From contig NW_026063249.1 in NCBI RefSeq assembly GCF_024362695.1, positions 620,001 through 684,000 of the forward strand: a stretch of 64,000 nucleotides of DNA, read 5' to 3'. The translations under genes and the position numbers were made by a program. The notes beneath the pieces are model-generated. The model ran no database searches and was not told the origin of the DNA. It saw only the letters and a list, made by a program, of their open reading frames with translations. Positions 58,009-64,000 of the stretch are shown one piece after another. The first letter of the stretch is position 1. The number at the start of each line of letters is the position of its first letter. The stretch comes from Pectinophora gossypiella (Eukaryota > Arthropoda > Insecta > Lepidoptera > Gelechiidae).

Positions 58009-59243
58009 CTAGTTTAAAGATGAAGTACCATTCGTGGTACATGGCTGACTACCGTCAATAAAAGGTTTTGTACTGTAGAAGACAGTACAGTCAATAAGTT
58101 TACTGCCTGGTCTGGCAGAAATGTCTGTAATATAAAAAACTAGTACTGAACATATAATTTTTTTAAAGTACTTAGATAGATATATTCTATCTGTCGTTAT
58201 TAAACAATTTTGAAGAATCTTATTCAAATCTAAATAAATAATATTACTGTGATGACAGGTTCTGTTGTAAAGGTGTTGGTTGAGAGAAAATATATAATTA
58301 TTTTCCTCACTAGCTAATGAATTTGAGTATGGAAACGAACAAATAATTAAGTTTCCACACTCAACAGTCATTAGCGACCTATGATACTTAGTTAACTGCT
58401 GTTTTGTGAGCCCTGTACTATTGCCTACTAAAAGAATAACGGTAGTGTTCGCATCATATTTACACTGGAATAGTTTTGTGATGATTTGTGAATATGACGC
58501 GCCAGGCATGCACACATTAATAATGTCATGATCAAAAGAGTTTTTTAAAAGTGGTCCTAAACCTATGCCTATATCGTCCGAGAACACAACAGTCTTTTTC
58601 GTTAGACGCGGGACAAAGTCTTTCTGGGGCGCGACGTTGTCCGGCAATGCGGTCGCGACCTTTCCGGGCCCTCGCAGCGCCCCACCTGGCGGCGCAGCGG
58701 GCGGGGGCGCCGCAGGCGCTTGCGCCGCGGAAGGCGGCACTGCCGCTGACGCCCCGCGCCTCGAGGCTCCGCGGACTCTGACCCTCCGCGGCTCGGCTCC
58801 CGGCGGCACATCACCGGCCGGCGCGACACTCGGCAGCGCGGCACACGGCGGCTCGTTGTTGGGCGGTGCGGTGTCGCACATCACTGCGGACAGCGGCGCA
58901 CCGTCGGGGAGCACGACACCGCGTTTCGCAGCTCTTCGCGGTGTGGCCCTTGCCGGCGCAGCACTAGGCAACGCGGCAATAGGCGGCGCGGCTCTGCGTG
59001 TCGCAACCCTACGCGATGTGGCCCTTGCCGGCGCAGCACTAGGCGACGCGGCACTGGGCGGCGCGGCTCTGCGTGTCGCAGCCCTACGCGATGCAGTCCT
59101 GGCCGGCGCAGCAATAGGCGACGCGGCGATGGGCGGTGCGGCTCTGCGTGTCGCAGCCCTACGCGATGCAGCCCTGGCAATCAACTTGTATAAACCTGGA
59201 ACGTTGTCACCTCTCCACCAAGATTATGACGCAGCCATTTTTC
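58009..59243 (-). CDS. CR1-like ORF1: Ala/Arg/Pro repeats plus SGNH-hydrolase-like domain
   Basis: An ATG at about 59243 (MAAS) is followed at once by an in-frame TAA; after it the frame is open to 58009. The first ~190 residues are low-complexity, with a repeated module containing ASRRAATRRAAPP and IAAPA. The C-terminal ~200 residues look like an SGNH/esterase fold: VVFSDDIGIGLGPLL (block I position), NVCMPGASYSQI, VILLVGNSTGL (Gly-Asn block) and NIIYLDLNKIL. The canonical GDS serine is not evident, so catalysis is doubtful. CR1/L2 ORF1 esterases are known to bind or modify lipid in related elements. Confidence 0.65.
58640..59185. repeat. GC-rich repeats encoding the Ala/Arg/Pro tail
   Basis: Units such as GGCGGCGCGGCTCTGCGTGT and CGCAGCCCTACGCGATG recur about every 75 bp between 58960 and 59180. 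Frames on both strands stay open. Confidence 0.8.
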
Positions 59244-59260
59244 TGTTTCGTCAATTTAGT

Positions 59261-59983
59261 AAAGACTTAATGGTTTGAAAAAAGAGACGTCGAGTGGCTG
59301 CAGCTTATGAATTGTGTGGGCTGGAAATGAGAGTAAAACCACGCCATGTCTTCTTGCATAGTATATAGATCAAAATTCTTAGTGTGACTTGCGTGAGCAA
59401 CTTCGTTCAGTCGAGCGCCAACGCGCTTTCGCACGCGCTCTCGTGTCGCCTTCACTCAGATGGTCCAAGAATGCCCAATAACATCGAATAAGTAGGATTT
59501 GAATTAATGAAATCGTTAAGTAACTATAATACTCACCGGTATAGCTTGAGTCGTCCTCGGATTTCACATCACACACACAAACGTTGGAGTCTAAATTTTT
59601 TCGTGTTTGAATGACAATACACAACCCAGCGCAACCCATTTTTAAAGTGTCTTTGTTCAGAGGACATCATCAATATAAAATGTGGATTCAATTTGTTGTG
59701 AACATTCGTTCGGAAAACAAGGTTACGCAATGCAGCTGGCTCTTGAAATAGGTAGTGTGTTGGTGGATGGATTTTGTGTCAGTTTTATGATGTAGAAATA
59801 ATTGGATTCTTATTATTAACTTATCAATGAATGAACTTTAATCTATGAACAATTTAATGTACTAAACAAACAAAAATAAATTCTTGACAACTTATCGATT
59901 AATCAGATTGACCCTTACGAACAATCTCTTAACCAATTAGTATACTAACAAAACAATAACAATTATTTTAACCAACTTATCGA
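59261..59983. other. Probable LINE 5' UTR and spacer
   Basis: No supported gene. The frame at 59379-59639 (minus) lacks recognisable content. Confidence 0.35.
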
Positions 59984-60662
59984 CTAAACATTCTGTATCG
60001 TTATTGTCATCCTGCTCAATCTCATTTGTATTATCTGTAATAGAGTTTTTACATATATTCCTATGAAAATATGAGATCGTTCTTGACGTCGTCCGGCACA
60101 TTCCTCCCGCCGTATGTTGACGGTGCGGGAGTTTACGTCGACATACTCCTCCGTCTGTGGTGCGGGCGGCGTCCCTCTGCTCCCTCTTCTAGCTCCCACG
60201 CGCATGGAGGGTGGCATTTGCGCGCCTCTGCTCCAAACTTTTTGTGGTAGTAGCAGACTGTCGCGTCGGAAGTGAAGTAGTCCCGAGAGTATGGAGAGCC
60301 TCGAAGTTGGCTCGCTCTCAGGTAGATGATCTCCCTCTCCAGTTGTTCTATTTTCCGTTGGAGATCGCGTAGAAAATTCGTCGATTCGGTTTGCGTTGCG
60401 CGGGAGCGGACGTGTGAGCCGAGGTAGCGGCGCGGCGGCGGGGGGGGCGGAGCAAAGTCGGACGGCCTCCTCTGTAGTTCTTTTGGCCGCTTCGATTGTT
60501 CTCCCCAACGTCTTCATGTTCTGTTCCACCACTCGCGCCGCCTCTTCGAAGGTTGTATCTGGCTCCATGTTGTATTTTTGCTGGAGCAGTTACTTGTTGA
60601 GTTTTTTGTGAGTAGAGAGAGATGTTACTCGTGCCGTGGCTGAGCGAGTTGTGTGCCGGCTC
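59984..60662 (-). pseudogene. Retrotransposon gag-like fragment
   Basis: An ATG at about 60671 (MAPSRHTTRSATARVTSL) starts a frame that leads to NFLRDLQRKIEQLEREIIY and ATVCYYHKKFGAEARKCHPP. The last matches the C..H..FG..A..C..P signature near the end of insect Gypsy-type gag proteins. A parallel frame (MEPDTTFEEAARVVEQNMKT, 60568-59984) is also open, and the coding frame may switch between them. Truncated, with no protease or RT following. Confidence 0.5.
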
Positions 60663-60689
60663 GGCGCCATTTTTTTCTTATATAGAGAA

Positions 60690-61604
60690 TTATCGGTTCG
60701 CGATTGGTGGGGGTTGCGGGGAGTAGAGAACCAATAATTTCTTGACGGGTCTTCTAAGTGTTCCCCCCCTCGTCTTGACATCGACGACTCGTACTATGTT
60801 GTCCGTTCCAGGGTAGGTAGCGGTGATTATTCCGCGGGGCCACACGTTTCGTGGCAGCGTGTTGTCAGTAATGAGCACGATGTCACCCATTTTGACCGTT
60901 CCTGTGCCGTGTGGCTCCCGCCGGTTTTGGAGCTCGGGGAGGTACTCTCGCATCCAACGAGTCCAGAATAGGTCGGCGAGTCGTTGAGAGGCTCTCCACT
61001 GGGTTCTGTTGGATAAGTCGCTGTCGTCGAAAGTGCCCGGCGGGCCCTCGCGGGCAGTGCCGCCGAGCAAAAAATGGTTCGGAGTGAGTGCTTCTGGGTC
61101 CGCGGGGTCCACGGAGACGTGTGTGAGTGGACGGCAGTTGACCGTGTATTCCACTTCGGCGAGTAGGGTGTGTAGGACCTCTTCGGACGGGCTCGTTCGT
61201 TCTAGTACGGTGTATAGAGCCGTTTTTACGCTCCGTATGAGGCGTTCCCATGCCCCGCCCATGAAGGGGGCGGCGGGGGGTATGAAACGCCAGCTGATCT
61301 TTCTGTGTGTGGCTTCTTCTTCTGTTGCTCTGTCTATAGTTTTACGAAGCTCCTTGTGGGCGCCTTGTAGGTTTGTCCCATTGTCGGACCAAATTTCTGT
61401 GGGGCACCCACGGCGCGCGATCATGCGTCGTAGTGCCATAATCGCTGAATCTGTTGTTAGTGAGGCGGCGATTTCTAAGTGTATGGCGCGTGTTGTGAGG
61501 CACGTGAACAGTGCGACGTACCTCTTCTGTGTCCCTCTGCCCACTGTGACCGTGAGGGGGCCGAAGTAATCAAGAATCACATTAAAGTCAAATATGAATA
61601 ACAA
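60690..61604 (-). pseudogene. BEL/Pao integrase fragment
   Basis: The minus-strand frame begins at the edge of similarity (DYFGPLTVTVGRGTQKRYV) and has the integrase core LFTCLTTRAIHLEI, IWSDNGTNLQGAHKEL and GGAWERLIRSVKTAL. These give the D and E of the DDE triad; the first D is the D of DYFGP. The C-terminal domain typical of BEL follows (EALTPNHFLLG, LPELQNRREPHG, KMGDIVLITDNTLPRNVWP) and ends at 60690. Protease, RT and the zinc-binding domain are absent, so this is a 3' remnant. Base composition is GC-richer than the flanks. Confidence 0.88.
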
Positions 61605-61719
61605 TCACATTTTAGATCTCTAAATAATATGCTAATCTCTCCTATTTTACACAAAAAATATAATGTAGATTTAAGCAGGCAATTATACAATTTAGAAAAA
61701 TATAATTAAGTCAGTTACT

Positions 61720-62206
61720 TCAAAAACTGCAAAAACAATATTTAAAAAAAAAACTTAGGCACTGTACATCACCGTTTTCTAAATAACCCAACAGCTTGTT
61801 ATATTTGCGATCGAAAACAATATCTTTTTGCTTGCGATTTCTTTTGACATTCGTAAATAAACTGTTACGTATATGACGATCCCAATATTGGCTTTCTTTT
61901 TTTAATTTGTGGATTAACATGTATAAGTTAGGATTTTTGGGTATGCGAGCATTGACACGGTGATGCCATGCTTCTAAAGCGTTAGTTGTCCTATGCTTTT
62001 GATTTGCACAGCTCAGAATCGATGGTGACATTCTAGGGTTCCATGTTTTTTCATAGTAATTTTGAAATCGGTTCATTTGTGGGGTTTCTGTTGCACGATT
62101 TAAAATATAGTTCCAGGCCGTTGGGATGTGGTTTGCTGGAACTAATGCTATAATGGAGCACATTCGAGCAATATTTCGTCCTTCTTTTGAAGCTAGCAGT
62201 TTGATG
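61720..62206 (-). pseudogene. MULE-like transposase C-terminal fragment
   Basis: The frame enters as LLASKEGRNIARMCSIIALV and reads PANHIPTAWNYIL, NRFQNYYEKTWN, then RTTNALEAWHHRVNARIPKN, PNLYMLIHKL. The 'R.TN..E.WH..LN......PNLY.LI..L..E' pattern is common at the end of insect MULE-type transposases. Its upstream part is lost or separated by the MITE at 62247. Confidence 0.6.
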
Positions 62207-62246
62207 CTTTAAGCTTTTTCCAAATAGCGGCATTATAGTGACGATA

Positions 62247-62710
62247 AGGCCGGTCACATACATTCGGAATTCCGTTTCGGAATTTCGATTCGAAATACTG
62301 TTTCGGGATTCCGTTAGGCCGATCACATACATTCGGAATTCCGTTTCGGAATTTCGATTCATAATATCGAACGCATTAAATCCATACAACATCTATGAAT
62401 CAACCACATACTTACAGTTTTTTTCCGTTCGAAATTTAATCTGATTGGGAATTCCGTATGATGGCCTATGCATGGCCCAGTAACGGCGACGTATTTTTTT
62501 TTCCTTGATAGGTATAGCAACAGTGCTATCGCGATAATAAAATCGTCGTCCATAATGCCAAATGTCTGAACTCAAGTTCTAGCGTCGCTCAACTGAGCCT
62601 TGTTATTCCGAACGGAAACAAACGTATGTGTGTGATATATTAACGGAATCCCGAAACAGTATTTCGAATCGAAATTCCGAAACGGAATTCCGAATGTATG
62701 TGACCGGCCT
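62247..62710. mobile_element. Palindromic MITE with TA flanks
   Basis: AGGCCGGTCACATACATTCG at left is mirrored at right by CGAATGTATGTGACCGGCCT, with pairing over about 70 bp. The left arm carries a second partial copy of the TIR (62318-62365). TA lies at both edges (62245-62246, 62711-62712), which fits Tc1/mariner-type insertion, although the internal bases do not exclude other families. Confidence 0.8.
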
Positions 62711-62712
62711 TA

Positions 62713-63665
62713 ATATATCGTATTGACGTATTGGAGACGACGGAGGAACTTGAAAGCTGTTGAAGGATGTCGAAGTCGAAGTGTCGGGATTTAAATTTCG
62801 AAATTGTGTGGTAGCCCGAGAATATGGAGATTCGCGATGATCTTGAATTCTTCGTACTAATAACGGAGACGGAGCTTGAGAGTAATTAGCGGGGGATGGT
62901 GAAGGGATAGAGATATAGGACAGGCTAGGGTTAGAATTACTACATGATGAGGAAGGGCGAGAATATGAAGATTCACTATTACTGATTCGTTTGACTAATT
63001 GCAGCATTTCAATCTTAAAATCGAATTTCTGATTTGGCGACATTTTTGACATATATCCACGAAAGCTTAATAAAAATTTTATATCGTCGTTTTCTATAGG
63101 AGCTTTTGTGGCAGGTGGCTGTGGTACACGTCGTTCTAGAATATTAAGAATTTGCTGAGGTATATCCTTTTTTGTAGATTTTTTGGTGGCTTCTGCATTC
63201 AAAATTATATTCTCATCATGCTGCAGAGAAGCCTCCGGGTTTGGACTTTGATATAATGAACTTGTTTCCAAGTCGTCGGGCTCGTTGTTCGTTTGCTGTG
63301 TATCTAAATTATTGTCGTCATTATCAGTATAGTTCCCTTGTGTCCTGAATGAAAAAAAATAACTGTATATACTGCAAGATAATATTGATAATACAGTAAG
63401 AAAACAATTTTTTTTTCAAAAAGTGGATCTTCTTGAAAAAGTTAGTTCAATTCTCATCTAAATCATGTATACATAATAAAATTCGTATAGGTACTTACTG
63501 CCTTCGTTGGAGGGTAGGATTCAAAAACTCAAGGAAGGATGCATATGCATATGCCTTTTTCACAGCCTTTGCTCCAGATCCTGATGGTGTGTTATTTATT
63601 CTCTGCTGGTTTTTTTTTTCTATAATAATCGCGTATATAAGTCCATTTTTTCTTGAGATTGTTAC
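62713..63665 (-). CDS. MADF-BESS protein, Harbinger-associated (partial, one frameshift)
   Basis: Two exons with GT-AG borders: 63665-63499 and 63344 down to about 62713. Exon A holds the second half of a MADF domain (NNLKKKWTYIRDYYRKK ... SGSGAKAVKKAYAYASFL). A 10-T run at 63610-63619 has one base too many and breaks it. Exon B holds a BESS motif (DDIKFLLSFRGYMSKM ... FDFKIEMLQLVKRI), then a Ser/Pro-rich tail that now reads into the MITE. MADF-BESS proteins bind DNA and are the usual second gene of some insect Harbinger elements. The first MADF exon is not seen and may lie beyond 64000. Confidence 0.75.
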
Positions 63666-63711
63666 CTAAAATGAAAACGCACATAATAATATACCAATAA
63701 AATATCACATT

Positions 63712-64000
63712 AATCAAAATTATTGTTTTAAATTCCTTGCCACGGGTAAAAATTTCGAAGAGCTCTCTTTTGATTTTCATATGGGCAGTTCAACTATATC
63801 TGCCTTAGTACAAGAGACATGTGAAGTTATCTGGGATACTCTCCAACCTCTCGAAATGAAACCACCGTCATCCAGTCAACGTTGGAAGGAGATTGCCGTC
63901 AATTTTTACAAACGTACCAAATTTCCGAATTGCATTGGAGCGTGTGACGGAAAACATATACGTTTGATTTCACTATTGCATAGTGGTTCTTTGTATTGTA
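63712..64000 (+). CDS. PIF/Harbinger transposase, N-terminal part, runs off right edge
   Basis: The open frame reads YCFKFLATGKNFEELSFDF, HMGSSTISALVQETC, RWKEIAVNFYKRTKFPN and CIGACDGKHIRL. 'FLATG.....LS..F..G.STIS..V.ETC..IW' then 'FPNCIGA.DGKHI' is the signature of PIF/HARBI1-type nucleases; the D of DGKH is the first catalytic Asp. The 5' exon boundary was not fixed. Opposite in strand to the MADF-BESS gene and probably part of the same element, which extends beyond the window. Confidence 0.85.

Larger units (their letters stand above)
56689..59260 (-). mobile_element. Internally deleted CR1-like LINE
   Basis: The minus-strand order is ORF1 (59184-58009), then truncated ORF2 (57998-56689). 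ORF1 with an esterase-like domain ahead of an EN-RT ORF2 is the CR1-group arrangement. The ends are not precisely set. Confidence 0.7.

Noticed and set aside
58565..59278. 237-codon plus-strand frame rich in Gly/Ala
   Set aside because: Antisense shadow of the GC-rich repeat in the LINE ORF1; no domain and wrong strand for the element.
61009..61569. 186-codon plus-strand frame
   Set aside because: Exact antisense of the BEL integrase with no recognisable features.

Overview
This is eukaryotic, AT-rich DNA made almost entirely of transposable elements. Several features point to a moth or butterfly: Helitron-like elements with the 5' end TC...TATAATAAAT or TACTAATATTATAAATG and a 3' hairpin followed by CTAG, tRNA-derived SINE tails (GGTCCCGGGTT...ATCCCGGTAGGG), insect-type Jockey/CR1 LINEs, BEL/Pao and DIRS retrotransposons, and PIF/Harbinger, MULE-like, pogo-like and hAT-like DNA transposons. 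I could not identify any ordinary single-copy host gene. The window looks like a TE nest in heterochromatin or a sex (W) chromosome, or a very young repeat-rich block.

Layout. 1-942: endonuclease end of a LINE cut by the window edge. 3.9-20.5 kb: a minisatellite array split by an LTR element (4496-20045). Its two 135-bp LTRs differ at one base, it has a TSD of AGCT, and a PBS and PPT lie exactly where expected. It has no gag or pol. Helitron copies lie inside it, and one of these is split by a complete PIF/Harbinger transposon (14144-18905, TSD CTG) with a spliced 349-aa transposase and a Myb/SANT-like partner gene. This is a four-level nest. 21.5-23.6 kb: another Helitron. 24-28.7 kb: a DIRS retrotransposon (gag, RT-RNase H with one in-frame TAG, tyrosine recombinase whose 3' end may need a 38-nt intron removed). 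28.75-35 kb: a LINE with an intact 964-aa ORF2. Its ORF1 is split by a 1.6-kb fold-back element flanked by TTAA. 36-39 kb: duplicated hairpin repeats and a 5'-truncated Jockey copy with a 12-bp TSD. 39.3-40.6 kb: a GC-rich 150-bp tandem repeat with long open frames. 41.1-43.5 kb: a fourth long Helitron.

45.8-50.2 kb: a DNA transposon with ~400-bp inverted repeats. Its transposase gene appears to be fused to a ubiquitin-hydrolase-like peptidase (Cys box and His box). This is the most unusual system here. 50.3-53.9 kb: a pogo/jerky-like transposon with an intact 828-aa transposase. 54.2-56.2 kb: a hAT-like gene relic interrupted by a small TIR element (8-bp TSD) that has itself captured a BEL/Pao gag piece and a TTAA-flanked MITE. 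56.7-59.3 kb: an internally deleted CR1-like LINE whose ORF1 has an Ala/Arg/Pro repeat tail and an SGNH-hydrolase-like domain. 60-61.6 kb: gag-like and BEL integrase fragments. 61.7-64 kb: a MULE-like fragment, a palindromic MITE, a MADF-BESS gene and the start of a PIF nuclease running off the right end, the last two probably one Harbinger element.

Three otherwise coherent genes (Myb-like, MULE-like, MADF-BESS) are each broken by exactly one extra base in an A/T homopolymer of 10-11. This suggests assembly error as much as decay. All assignments come from reading motifs; no database search was run.
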